Below, in pieces: positions 7,473-16,897 of a DNA stretch of 22,984 bases. The notes below the pieces were generated by a model. The model worked only from the letters and a program-made list of their open reading frames with translations. It had not been told where the DNA came from and searched no databases. The first letter of the stretch is position 1; every line of letters starts with the position of its first letter. Position numbers and translations under genes: made by a program. The stretch is from Chrysochromulina tobinii (lineage: Eukaryota; Haptophyta; Prymnesiales; Chrysochromulinaceae): NCBI GenBank assembly GCA_001275005.1, contig JWZX01001509.1, forward strand, positions 1 through 22,984, written 5' to 3'.

Positions 7473-9725
7473 TCACCGCATCGTCTTCTCCAGCATGGCC
7501 TTCATCAGCATTATGTTGTCCTTCACAAGCTTCATGTCTGTCTTCAGATCTAACAAGTCCTTCTTCATTTGCTTTTGCGACGTGTCGTCCGAGGTGACAC
7601 CAGGAGACCAGGTGTCACCCAAGATAGCCGCGCTGCCCGTCATTTCGTGCTCTTTGTTGTGCAACGTCACAGCCATAGAGACGCTCTCCATCTGAGTCTC
7701 CCTTAGCTGCCGCTCTCTCTCCGCCCGCTTCAGCTCTTTATGGGTGATCTCCGAGGCCCTTTCCCCTATCTGATCGAGGAAGTCGCCCTCCTTGACGTCG
7801 GGCCATTGACCGATCAGTCGTCGGCGCCTGTAGTCGGCGATCATGTGCCGTTTGAGCGCGAGCACAATGGTGACCCTGCGTATCTTTTCGGCCGACTCTG
7901 GGAAGCACTCGAGCACCTGGTGGAACTCATCATGCGAAATCTTGTGCAAATCGGTGTAGCACATAGCCCGGGCCAAGAAGGGTAAGAAGTAACGCCCGTC
8001 CGAGAGCAGGACGTCGTCACCCCATGCCGTGGACTGCGAAAGGATCTTGCCTCCAAAGAGGACGACACCCCTGACGATGATGTACAGCTGCCGGCAGGGA
8101 GCCACCTCCCCAGGCGCGAGCACCTGCGAGCTCATCGACATGGCGAGGCGCACGCGGCAGATCATCTCAACATTCTTCAGAAACCAGACCCGATCGAGCC
8201 AGTGGCGGTGGCAGTGCAAGACGACCTCGACCTGAAGCGCCGTCGACAAGCGCGGCATGACCCTGGCCGCGTACTCGCGCATCTGCGCGTTCTTCTGTTG
8301 CTGCAGGTACTCACGCATGCGCCGCGCCATGTCGACAGGCAGATTGTTGAACGCGACAAACTCGTTGAGGCTGTCGAGCTGCTGGCGGAAATGAGTCAAT
8401 CCAGGATTTGAGTTGGTGGCGACATCGCAGAACGTGGCGAGCACCTGGGTCCAAAGGAGCGCTCCAAGCAGCACGAGCGCCGTGACGAGAACCGTCTCTC
8501 CGATGCTGTCACTCGATGGATAATGATCCGTACCGCCCGTCCCAGTAATTACGAGCACAGACCAGGAGAAGGCCGCCCAGTACCATGTGCCCACGTCGAG
8601 GGTAGCGCAGCCGCTCACAGCGATGGCACTCGATTCAGCCGTTATAGCATTAGATCTCCCGCTGCCGACCTCATACTCATCGCAAAAGTCATACTTCATC
8701 TTGCCTATCCACGTGAGCTGAGGCGATGGGTGCAACGAGGCCTGCAGCGCCATGATGCAGGCGAACCAGTGAGCAGACCCGAGCAGCATGAAGAAGATCT
8801 GCATCACTGCCATCTGGGCGATGGACAAGGTAAGCTGTGCTTTGATTCGCATGAACACGCGAGAGGCGCGCACGAGTCGCACGAGCTTGACGAGGCGAAT
8901 GCAACGCAGCGTGCGCAGGAGGTTCAAATTGTGGACTGATTGAAGATCGCTTGCACTCTCAGGGCTAGTATTTGATGTCGTCTCAAGGCTCATCACGTAG
9001 AAGTCGAGAATGCACGGGACGATGATGGTGAAGGCGTCGAGAGGGAACCACGTCTGGAGGTAATGCTGGATAATTTTGGGGTGATCGATGACCAACCCTG
9101 TGTCGCCGCGGCTACCGCGATCCTCGTAGGCGATGAAGAATTGCAGGATCAGATCAAGGATGAAGACGCAATCGAGCGCGCGGTTGATGATGAACCAGGG
9201 ATCCTGCCAGGCTGCGGACCCATTCGACGGACCAAGGAAGGACGCCTCGAAGGGCGTCAAGATCGCCGTGTACGTGAGCGCGAGGGTGGCTACTATGTCC
9301 CAGCGCGCAAGGAACCTGGTCTTGCCCGGGACGAGCACGTACCGCGTGCGCAGCAATTTTCGGCGGGAGTGCACGGCAATCATTTCCGCCTGCTTGGCCC
9401 AAACGCGAACAATCTCCTCGCCATGCCTCTTCTCGAATTCGGCCTTGCGTCTTGCACGTTCTTCGAGTTTCAATTGCTTTTGACTCAGCTTTCGGGTAAG
9501 GCCCTTTTCGGGGGCTCGAACTCGTGGAAGAGGACCAACCACTCTCGGAACGGTGCTGCTCTCTCCGACCGAGATTCTGACCCGGTGAGGCTGTGGTGCC
9601 CTTGGGCTGACTGGCAATCCATCCTCATCGCAAATGTCCTGAAGTTGCTCCACGGTGAGCTCCCTTGCATGAAGGTCAGGGTCAGGAGCAGGAGCAACGT
9701 GTGTGCTGGTGGCTGGGGAGCTCAT
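7473..9725 (-). CDS. Six-TM CNG/EAG-family voltage-gated cation channel with non-canonical filter
   Basis: This is a 750-residue intronless frame from ATG 9725. Helices are S1 about 138-160 (RWD..LTYTAILTPFE), S2 about 178-200 (NRALDCVFILDLILQFF), S3 about 222-245 and S5 about 305-327. S4 at about 271-293 has a basic residue at every third position (R271, R274, R277, K280, R283, R286), so voltage sensing is likely. The pore (about 379-400) reads WYWAAFSWSVLVITGTGGTD, with GTGGTD where GYGD is expected; S6 follows at about 409-433. A C-linker and a cNMP-binding-like fold occupy about 440-630 (LAPGEVAPCRQLYIIVRGVV). The usual FGE...RTA phosphate cassette is replaced by WGDDVLL...FLARAMC, so cyclic-nucleotide binding is doubtful, as in EAG channels. 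The last 30 residues form a probable coiled coil. Predicted role: voltage-gated K+ or mixed cation channel of a surface membrane. Confidence 0.85.
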   Translation of the reverse strand: MSSPATSTHVAPAPDPDLHARELTVEQLQDICDEDGLPVSPRAPQPHRVRISVGESSTVPRVVGPLPRVRAPEKGLTRKLSQKQLKLEERARRKAEFEKRHGEEIVRVWAKQAEMIAVHSRRKLLRTRYVLVPGKTRFLARWDIVATLALTYTAILTPFEASFLGPSNGSAAWQDPWFIINRALDCVFILDLILQFFIAYEDRGSRGDTGLVIDHPKIIQHYLQTWFPLDAFTIIVPCILDFYVMSLETTSNTSPESASDLQSVHNLNLLRTLRCIRLVKLVRLVRASRVFMRIKAQLTLSIAQMAVMQIFFMLLGSAHWFACIMALQASLHPSPQLTWIGKMKYDFCDEYEVGSGRSNAITAESSAIAVSGCATLDVGTWYWAAFSWSVLVITGTGGTDHYPSSDSIGETVLVTALVLLGALLWTQVLATFCDVATNSNPGLTHFRQQLDSLNEFVAFNNLPVDMARRMREYLQQQKNAQMREYAARVMPRLSTALQVEVVLHCHRHWLDRVWFLKNVEMICRVRLAMSMSSQVLAPGEVAPCRQLYIIVRGVVLFGGKILSQSTAWGDDVLLSDGRYFLPFLARAMCYTDLHKISHDEFHQVLECFPESAEKIRRVTIVLALKRHMIADYRRRRLIGQWPDVKEGDFLDQIGERASEITHKELKRAERERQLRETQMESVSMAVTLHNKEHEMTGSAAILGDTWSPGVTSDDTSQKQMKKDLLDLKTDMKLVKDNIMLMKAMLEKTMR

Positions 9726-10395
9726 CGGGATGCAGGCGACACCCGAGCCCGCGTACGCAGGGCAGTGGGTTCCCGCGCCGCGCCGCTGTGTGTGCTAAGC
9801 TTGTTTAGGTTGCAGACTGGATCGACTGAAAGATCTCTCGGCGTTCTTTTGTTGGTTTTCGACTCGGAGTTTCCAACCGTTACCGGTACATTACTATATT
9901 TGGGTCTACCTTCCAAAGACAGTCTGAACGTCTTCAAGTTGCATCGAGTGTGGTTTCACAGGAACTTTCGGTCCCTTAGACGCCGCTGCGCCAAAAATGA
10001 CGTGCTCGATCTATTGTTATTAATATCGACGATTCTTCACGATTCGACGATTCTTCACGATTCGACGACGCAAGCGACGACGACGTCGGTCGGCCGCCCG
10101 ACCCGCCAAGAGGCGCCCACCGCCACCCACCTATTCCCCACTTGCGCGCTCTAGGTCTAGCGCGCTCGTCATTGTACCGTACATGTACTTCTTCTCACGT
10201 TCTGCGTTCTCGACTCTTAACTCGACTCTCAGCGCTCGTACTGTTATAGAGTTATACTGTAGCGTCTACATGGACTGTACTGTAGTCTGTAGGGACCGTA
10301 CCGCCCTTGGTACCGCCGTACCGCTAGAACCGACTGGCTCGTCTGGCGGGGCATCCCCCGAGCGGGCCGAGATTTCAGATTACGTCATTTATTTG
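9726..10395. other. Upstream region of the CNG-type channel gene
   Basis: About 670 bp upstream of the channel ATG hold no supported gene. A 36-bp patch at about 10028-10063 is two copies of an 18-bp unit (GACGATTCTTCACGATTC). AT-rich sequence lies at about 10015-10030. A CTGTA-rich patch lies at about 10255-10295. The region ends at the target-site duplication of the MITE. Confidence 0.45.
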
Positions 10396-10873
10396 TAGAG
10401 CAGCCTAACGTTAAGGACCAAACACTGTTGAAGTGTTTAACACTAACAACATAACACCAATAGGAACCATTAACAACAACACGTCAACGTTAAGGGTTTT
10501 CCGTTAACATTAACAACTCCCGTAGATCTTTGACCCTTTTTGACCTCGATTTTTGACCCATTTTTGGTAAGACCTCCTTTTTGGTAAGATTTTTGACCCT
10601 TTTTGACTCGACTTTTTGACCTTCGTTTTGACCTATACGCGATCTATGGTAAGATTTTTGACCCTTGTTGACCTCCTTTATGATACATTTTGGTAATTTT
10701 GACCCTTGTTGACCTCCTTTTTGACAAGCAAAAGTGCAAAACAGTGTTATTAACGTTTAACAACGACAAGCTTTTCTTGACTTTCTTCATTAACATTAAC
10801 ATGAAACAACGTTAAGGAAAAAATTTAACGCTTCCTTAACGTTAGAACTCAAATCTAACGTTAGGCTGCTCTA
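10396..10873. mobile_element. hAT-like MITE (478 bp, 18-bp TIRs, 8-bp TSD)
   Basis: The left end TAGAGCAGCCTAACGTTA (10396-10413) is the exact reverse complement of the right end (10856-10873). The 8-bp word TTTATTTG directly flanks both ends (10388-10395 and 10874-10881), which is a perfect target-site duplication. Eight-bp duplications and termini fitting Y-A-R-N-G are hAT superfamily features. The inside is AT-rich, unlike the surrounding genome, and encodes no protein. It has subterminal AACGTTA palindromes near both ends and AACACTGTT/AACAGTGTT as an inner inverted pair. Several copies of TTTTTGACC and TTTTGGTAAGA occur between about 10525 and 10730. The intact ends and perfect duplication suggest a recent, non-autonomous insertion. 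Confidence 0.92.
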
Positions 10874-11228
10874 TTTATTTGAAGGTGTTCCTTAAGGTGT
10901 AGTTCCACTTTGGGTTTGGCGCCTTGTCCCTTCAGTCACGCCCAATCGCCCATTGAGATTGACCCCATGTGAGACATCAGACATGATCCGTGATCTTCGT
11001 CATCTTCGCTTGTGGGGAGGAGTGAGGCGCGGCGGGGAGGCCGCGTGCGCCGTGCGGGCTTTCAAAACGACGACGAACTCGACAACTCTACCGTCACCCA
11101 TTATCGATTATGGATTTACTGCAGGTATAGTTATCTGATAGTTACCTATGGTGTTTCAACACTGATCACAGTGGCTACAGCTGCTCGACTCACCGTCTGA
11201 CAGTGGGTCGCGCGGGCGCAGCCGGCTC
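10874..11228. other. Intergenic region between the MITE and the EF-hand-like gene
   Basis: About 350 bp contain the right copy of the target duplication and then plain intergenic sequence up to the stop codon of the EF-hand-like gene. Short open frames here have no coding character. Nothing else was recognised. Confidence 0.4.
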
Positions 11229-14200
11229 TCAAAATGGCGCCTTCGCAATTTCGCTCTTGGCCGTCGCCGCCCTCCATCCTTCGGCCTTGCTCGACTTTGT
11301 TGCCGCGTGGGCCGACTGAAACCTCTGGGACAAGATGCGCTCTCTAACGTTGGCGCTGCGCGCGCCGAGAGGCTGGCGGCCCCTCATCGCGCCAATGGCC
11401 GACACGGCGCTCGGACGCGGCATGGCTGGCAGCGCGCTAGCGAAGGCAGGCGCAGCAGCGGCGTCCCGACCAGCCGCGGCGGCGACGCCACCAGCAGCGG
11501 CGGCAGTGGCAGCGGCGGCGGCAGTGGCGGCGGCGGCGGCAGCGGCAGCGGCGGCGCTTCGCCAGACCAGCGGAGGCAAGCTCGGAGCGATCAGATGCAC
11601 CGCGGCGCCCACCGCGGCGCTTGCACCAGCCTGGCTCACGTCGGCGCCGACAATGACGACACCGGGGACGCGCGAAGCCTTGGTGGGGGAGTGCGGTGCC
11701 GATTCGGGCCGCAACCGGCGCAACTGCGGCGGCCGTGCGCTCGGGACGGCGCCCGGGACGGCGCTTGGGACGGCAGCGGCCTGCGCTGCCGCAACACTGG
11801 CGTGGCGTGCCGTCCCGGGCGCATCGATGATCACCTTCGAGAGGGCGGCGGACGGCCCTGCCGACAGGTTCGGCAGCATCGTGGTTGCCTTAGGCGGGGC
11901 TGCGGGACTCAAGGGCGCCGAGGTGGGACGTACTGAGGGAGTCCGGCGGCGCGTGGCGATGGCGGCTGCTCGCCACGCGCTCTTATGATGCCATGTAGCC
12001 GCCGCCGCCCGCGCATGCGCCCCCTTCTTCTCGCGTGCTTGCGCAGCCCAGGACAGCGTCTCTGTCGCCTTCGCCTCCAGCGGCGCTTCCGTCGTCACTC
12101 TCGCTGTCGCTCCCGCCGTCGTCGGTGCCACCGTCGATGCCGCCGTCGCGGTGGCGGGCGGTGGCGGGTTTTCGGCGCCTTGCGGCGTCGTGAGGGGGTG
12201 GGCGCCGTACTGGGCGCGGCCCTGCGGCGGCATGAGCGCCGTACTGAGCGCGAGGTGCGAAGGGTCCCACGCCGTCGAGCGCTGAGCCTGCCGATTCGGC
12301 ACCTCAGCCGCGGCAAGCTGACTGTAGAGGGCATCCACAGTCATCCTGGCCGGCGGTGGTGCGGCAGGCGGCGCGGGGCGGGCTTCATGAGTGCTGTCAC
12401 GGCCGCCGCCGCCGCCACGACCGCCGCCGCGACCGCCGCCGCCGCCCTCCCGCGGCGTCTCACCCTGCAGAGGCCGAGAGAGCAGCAGCCCGCCCAGCGC
12501 ACTATTCTGCGCCCCTCCCGCCATTGTTTCGGACGACGCTGACGGCAGCACGCGCGGCGACGGTGCAGGAGCAGTACGAGCGCTGCACTGGGCGCCCGCG
12601 GCGTGGGCACCCAAGAGGGCGTCGTCTTGGGCGTCGCATCCCTCGTGGGCGTCGTCTTGGGCGTCGCATCGCGAGGATACTGCGGCCTCGCGCGCCCGCG
12701 CCTTCCGTTCCTCGCCCTCCCGTCGGCGCCGCGTCCGAGAAGGTGACGGCGCCGGATCGACCATCAGCGGCGTGGACGCGGCGGGCGGCGGCGCGGCGGC
12801 CGTAGCGATGAAGGCGAGCACCTCCGGCGGTGGCGCGACGGCCGCCCGGATCTCCGCAATCTCGTCGGGAGATATCGGTCTCACTTCGGTGAGCTCACAA
12901 AACTGACGCCCCTTGGCTCCCGCTCCCTCGCCCCCCCCTGCGATCGGGGAGGAGGGCAAGTGCGCGATTGGCAAGTGTGCGACCTCGGCCCCCTCTGTTG
13001 CCGCAGCGCCCGCCGCAGCGCCCGCCGTCACCGAAGCGTTCGCGGCCGCCCCCCGCCCGCTCCCAGCTGCGGGCGCCGTCTTGGACGCGTCCGGCTTGCT
13101 CTTTCCGCTCTGTATGGACGCCGTCTTGGGCGCGGGCGCGGCGGCTTGCAAGGCCGCTTGCGCCGCCGCAGCCGCTGCGTCCGCGGCCGCCTCCTCCGCC
13201 GCCGACCCGCGCGATCGCGCCATGGCCTGCGCGAGCTCGGCCTTGCGAGCAAGCGCCGCCGCAGCGACCAACCCGAGCTTCGTGCCGGCAACCCGAGCTA
13301 CGCCACCATTGGCGCCGTGGACGGCGGCGGCGGCGGCGGCCTGACTCCAGAGACTCTTGCGCGAGACACGTGGCTTCGTGACGCGTCGGTACAACTTGTT
13401 GATGAAGCAAACGTACTGCCACTCCTCGACTGAGTCCGTCCATAGGTCAGCCACTTCAAAGATACTCATGATCGAGCGCGCGAGGTTAATGCTGGTGTGC
13501 CCTCGCTGGTCGTCCGTATAGTCCTCTTCCGCCGCCTCGCGCCACTCCGCCTCGTCCATCTCCGGAGCGAGCGCTGCCGTGAGCAGCCGGTGGACCTCCA
13601 TGTACTGCCCACGGTGCATCGTGCCATCCTCGTCGAGGCGGAGCGTGTCCCAAAATTGGCGGCAGGCGCGCACGATCGAGGGCGCGCGCAACAGCGCCAG
13701 GCGCCGCTGGAGCGCCTCGGGAGTCTCATACCGAGGGTCGCCCACCTGCCGATATGCCGCGGCCGAGCGACGCGGCCCCGTGCCGCTGCCAGTCTCCCAG
13801 TCGAAGCGGTCAAGGCCGTCGAAGCGGTGCACATTCTCGTCCGTGTACATGTGCTCCGCGGCTCGGTCGTCACGCTGCGTCAGTGGCAGCGCCACGCCGA
13901 GCTTGACCGCGAGGTGCAGCGCCTCCGAGCCCGACTTCCTGTCAGATCCGCCGTCCTCGCCCCACAGGGCCCGCTGGATGTTGCGCACGCTGACGGAGTC
14001 TTCGGCGATGGAGTGCTCAACCTGGCGCGGCGAGCGGCGCGGCGAGGCGGGTCCGCCGCCGGCGCCGATCCTCTCGAAAAGGGCGCGCACGACCTGCGGC
14101 TGAGCTCGCACGTTGAGAGACGCGACTGCCGACTGGAAGGCCTCGAAGGTCATCGCACCTGACTCTAACGATGCTTTGCCGCACCATGCTCGGATGGACT

Positions 14201-14324
14201 CCTTTTGCTGGGAGAGCCGCGCACGGATCTGCAGGCGAAGCGCTTCGGCTGCAGCCGGCACGGAGGTTCTCACTAGGGCCTCGCGCCATCGGGCAGCCCC
14301 TTCATCGCCCGTTGAGGCGGGCAT
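11229..14324 (-). CDS. Large Ala-rich protein with EF-hand-like N-terminal domains
   Basis: The frame extends upstream to a TTG, but the first ATG is at 14324 (MPASTGDEGAARWREAL), giving 1031 residues. Residues about 35-90 (GAMTFEAFQSAVASLNV) look like half of an EF-hand pair. Residues about 214-316 form a clearer EF-hand-like module, with FWDTLRLDEDGTMHRGQYM, then EMDEAEWREAAEEDYTDD and IFEVADLWTDSVEEWQYV. The loop RLDEDGTMHRGQ has Asp at positions 3 and 5 and Gly at 6, but Arg at 1 and Gln at 12, so calcium binding is doubtful. The FEVADLWT...Y pattern recalls EF-hand proteins of cilia and axonemes in protists (from memory, weak). The remaining 700 residues are Ala/Pro/Gly/Ser low complexity with poly-Ala runs. 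No membrane segment is seen. Introns inside the low-complexity half are possible. Confidence 0.65.
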   Translation of the reverse strand: MPASTGDEGAARWREALVRTSVPAAAEALRLQIRARLSQQKESIRAWCGKASLESGAMTFEAFQSAVASLNVRAQPQVVRALFERIGAGGGPASPRRSPRQVEHSIAEDSVSVRNIQRALWGEDGGSDRKSGSEALHLAVKLGVALPLTQRDDRAAEHMYTDENVHRFDGLDRFDWETGSGTGPRRSAAAYRQVGDPRYETPEALQRRLALLRAPSIVRACRQFWDTLRLDEDGTMHRGQYMEVHRLLTAALAPEMDEAEWREAAEEDYTDDQRGHTSINLARSIMSIFEVADLWTDSVEEWQYVCFINKLYRRVTKPRVSRKSLWSQAAAAAAVHGANGGVARVAGTKLGLVAAAALARKAELAQAMARSRGSAAEEAAADAAAAAAQAALQAAAPAPKTASIQSGKSKPDASKTAPAAGSGRGAAANASVTAGAAAGAAATEGAEVAHLPIAHLPSSPIAGGGEGAGAKGRQFCELTEVRPISPDEIAEIRAAVAPPPEVLAFIATAAAPPPAASTPLMVDPAPSPSRTRRRREGEERKARAREAAVSSRCDAQDDAHEGCDAQDDALLGAHAAGAQCSARTAPAPSPRVLPSASSETMAGGAQNSALGGLLLSRPLQGETPREGGGGGRGGGRGGGGGRDSTHEARPAPPAAPPPARMTVDALYSQLAAAEVPNRQAQRSTAWDPSHLALSTALMPPQGRAQYGAHPLTTPQGAENPPPPATATAASTVAPTTAGATARVTTEAPLEAKATETLSWAAQAREKKGAHARAAAATWHHKSAWRAAAIATRRRTPSVRPTSAPLSPAAPPKATTMLPNLSAGPSAALSKVIIDAPGTARHASVAAAQAAAVPSAVPGAVPSARPPQLRRLRPESAPHSPTKASRVPGVVIVGADVSQAGASAAVGAAVHLIAPSLPPLVWRSAAAAAAAAAATAAAAATAAAAGGVAAAAGRDAAAAPAFASALPAMPRPSAVSAIGAMRGRQPLGARSANVRERILSQRFQSAHAATKSSKAEGWRAATAKSEIAKAPF

Positions 14325-14780
14325 CTTAGCTTGGACGTCAACAACAGCAGTCAACAAACTGTTGTGGACGGGCAAGTCGAGGCCTTCGCCTCCATCAACC
14401 GTTTGTTTGGACGCGCGTCATATCGCGCAATTCATAAGTCGAACCCGGAAGAGGAAGTGCCCTGTAGTGCCCCCTCAAGACATTTACCATGGCTGTGATA
14501 GCACTTCTGCACTCGCGGGCAGTGGGAAGACGAGATGCTCCTCGTCAGGGCTCTCAATCACCCGCACAGCAAGAACGCCGTTATTACGTTTGGTCCCTGT
14601 GTGGCTATGCAGTGCCAAGACGTCAGTGGCTCTTAGTTCTGAAGTAACTTGAACTTGAACTTGAACTTGAACTTGAACTTGAACTCGAACTAGTTCTGCG
14701 GCGTCCACACTCGACGAAAGTTGAGACGCGGAATCCAAGACAAATCAATTCGTTCGGAATCCTCGTTGCCGCCGCGCACA
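14325..14780. promoter_or_regulatory. Divergent upstream region with a hexanucleotide microsatellite
   Basis: This 456-bp region lies between the starts of the EF-hand-like gene (-) and the GST gene (+). It contains (AACTTG)6 at 14646-14681, followed by a degenerate AACTCGAACTA. The array lies about 100 bp upstream of the GST ATG. No other promoter element is clear. Confidence 0.5.
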
Positions 14781-15605
14781 ATGTTTCGCACCGTCGGCGT
14801 CGCAGCGGCAGCCGGCGTCGCGGTGGTAATCGCGATGCCTTATCTCGAGCGCCTGCTGCACCGGATGACGGCGAAAGTCAAGCTTCAGTACTTTGATATC
14901 GCTGGCCTCGGGGAGCCCATCCGCTACGCACTGGCCATCGCAGGGGTGGACTTTGAGGATGCACGATTTGCCAATCGCGACGAGTTCTTGGCCAAGAAGC
15001 CCACTCTGCGCTTTGGCCAGGTGCCGTATCTTGAAGTCGACGGAAAGGAGCTCTTCCAGTCGTGCGCCATCCTGCGCTTCATCGGACGCTACTTCGACGC
15101 GTCCCTCTACCCGGCGGATGCGGCCATGGCGGTCCAAGTGGATGCGTTCCTGGACCAGGTGAAGGATATGCGCGTTGGTCTGGACGTGGCCAAGTACAAG
15201 GAGCGCTACGGCTTCCCCGAGTCCGTGCTGCACGAGGGCAACGCACAGATCGTCATCGACTACTGGCGAACCGTCACACTGCCTCGCCACCTTGGGTTTT
15301 TCGACAAAGCGCTCGCCGACTCGCCGACCAACTACCTGGCCGGCAGCGCTGCACCCACCGTCGCCGACATCTTCCTTGCGATCACGCTCAAGGCCTTTGC
15401 GGCCATGTGAGGGCCGTCGCGACACACCCCACTGCACTCGGATTCGCACTGGATTCACGTGCTCACCTCTCCTTATGGCTCACCCTCTCGCAGGTCGCCG
15501 CCTCCCGCGCCTTACTCAGCCAAGCTCCAGGCGCTCGTCGACGGCGTCTATTCGCATCCAGCTGTGGTCGCCTTCATCGCACAGGAGCGCAAGGGTAAGA
15601 AATAA
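14781..15605 (+). CDS. Glutathione S-transferase (sigma-like) with N-terminal membrane anchor, two exons
   Basis: The ATG at 14781 opens exon 1 (to 15406). A GT-AG intron at 15407-15493 (87 nt, GTGAGG...TCTCGCAG) joins exon 2 (15494-15605, TAA), giving 245 residues. Without splicing the protein stops at TGA 15408-15410 and loses its last helix. Exon 2 restores a normal GST C-terminus (YSAKLQALVDGVYSHPAVVA). Residues 3-19 are hydrophobic (VGVAAAAGVAVVIAM), suggesting a membrane anchor or targeting signal. The thioredoxin-fold half has LQYFDIAGLGEPIRYAL, where Tyr37 is the likely catalytic Tyr. FGQVPYLEVDGKELFQSCAI supplies the cis-Pro (Pro82) and the Gln93-Ser94 glutathione contacts. The all-helical half includes YLAGSAAPTVADIFL. 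Predicted activity: conjugation or isomerisation with glutathione at a membrane. The frame upstream of 14781 starts with TTG and lacks other ATGs. Confidence 0.88.
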
Positions 15606-15941
15606 GCCTCGCCAGCTTCCGTTCCTTAGTGGCAAGTGTGTAGTCTGTAGTGTGGTGCTTCTTGCATGCTTCCCGGTCCGCGAACGTCCGTCATTGCCTG
15701 TCGGCGCTCCGTCAGTTGTTTCAGACGGCCAACAGTCGTGTATTTTTGCACTGGAGCACCCTGGGTTTTCCAGTAGGCCGGGGTGTAGATGAAATACATT
15801 CTGACTAGGACCACGCCGCGCTCACGCGCAGATAATTGATAACTCTGAGATTCATTCCTGTCCTCGAGCACGATCCACTGAGATAGGCGAGCGAGGAGCA
15901 CCATGCGTAGTCCACGCCGCGGGTCGCTAACAATTCGACTT
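15606..15941. other. Intergenic region between convergent GST and secreted-protein genes
   Basis: About 336 bp of shared 3' flank. Open frames here are short and without coding-like composition. No RNA gene, repeat or clear polyadenylation signal was seen. Confidence 0.4.
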
Positions 15942-16565
15942 TCACAATTCGCCGGCTCCGCTACCGCCCTGCGCACCGTACAACTTCTTCATTGCCGCGT
16001 TGTTGCACATATGGTCTTCGGCTTTACCTGCGACGCCGCAGTACTTCGTGAACGCCTTCGTGAAGAGCGCTTGTGACGCACTCTTGCTTGCCTTTTTCTG
16101 GGCCTCGGATTTCCGGCCCTCGTCATCGTAGAGCAGCTGTTTGCGCGACACCAGCGCCTCCTTTTCTGAGTCGTTCGAAGCCGACTTCAACTGCTTGTTA
16201 AGTTCGAAGCTCTTGCACTCGAGCGTCGCCTTTTCCGCAGCGTCGGCGACTGGGCAGTGGGCTTTGAGAAGCTTCATCTGGTACAGGTATATTTCCTTCG
16301 GCAGCTCCCCATTGACATACATTGACGGCGGCTGGCCGGCGGGCATCTTGTACTTCTTCTCAGGCCTGGCTGTTGATGCGCCCTGTTGTTCCGCCGTACC
16401 AGCAATAGCAGCCAGCTTCGTGGCCATCCTATCCACCTTCAAATCTGCCTTTTCCTTCGCAGGCGCAGGAGCTGCTTGAGCAGCAGCAGAGGGCTCCTTC
16501 TTTCCGAAAATCCCCCCGAACCCACACGCTCCGACGACGGTGAGTACTATGACGAGAAGGCGCAT
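15942..16565 (-). CDS. Small secreted or organelle-targeted protein of unknown function
   Basis: The preferred ATG at 16565 gives 207 residues starting MRLLVIVLTVVGACGFGG, a good signal peptide. The same frame has an earlier ATG at 16664 that would bury this signal behind 33 polar residues, so 16565 is favoured. A Pro/Ala/Lys-rich segment follows (about 24-45), then a largely helical, Lys-rich domain with PPSMYVNGELPKEIYLYQM near the middle. Mature-region Cys occur in AHCPV, LECKSF, KYCGVAG and HMCNN. The four Cys could form two disulphides. I do not recognise the family. Signal peptide plus basic/Ala-rich leader would also fit a bipartite plastid-targeting sequence of a secondary-plastid alga (inference). 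It stands alone, with DJ-1 about 330 bp upstream on the same strand. Confidence 0.68.
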   Translation of the reverse strand: MRLLVIVLTVVGACGFGGIFGKKEPSAAAQAAPAPAKEKADLKVDRMATKLAAIAGTAEQQGASTARPEKKYKMPAGQPPSMYVNGELPKEIYLYQMKLLKAHCPVADAAEKATLECKSFELNKQLKSASNDSEKEALVSRKQLLYDDEGRKSEAQKKASKSASQALFTKAFTKYCGVAGKAEDHMCNNAAMKKLYGAQGGSGAGEL

Positions 16566-16897
16566 GGATACGGTTGTCCCCCGCGGTGCGGCCGGCCCGT
16601 TCGGCGATGAGTATCCCTGGGATTCCTGGTGAACGAGATGGTGTTGAGGGATGATCATCGTCATTTGTACTTTTGGTTCCCTTTCTTCAACATTCTCATG
16701 ACGATCCGCTTAATAGAGGTCTACACCGAGGTAGCAAACCGCATCACCTGTCCTCCGTTCATATCATCATAAATGAGTCGTCTCGGCCATTGGTCTCGGC
16801 TCTAACCTCTGAGGTAGCAGTCGGGGACGTTTTAGACGGCCAGTCGGAGTGTCGGTCTCGCGCCCATGCTCGCGCCACGATCTCGCGCAGTCAATTT
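16566..16897. other. Upstream region of the secreted-protein gene
   Basis: About 330 bp between the DJ-1 stop and the secreted-protein start, both on the minus strand. It includes the alternative upstream ATG at 16664 in the same frame. No repeat or RNA gene was recognised. Confidence 0.35.

Noticed and set aside
9063-10154. 363-residue plus-strand open frame
   Set aside because: It is mostly antisense to the CNG-type channel, starts inside it and has no recognisable domain. High GC favours long antisense frames.
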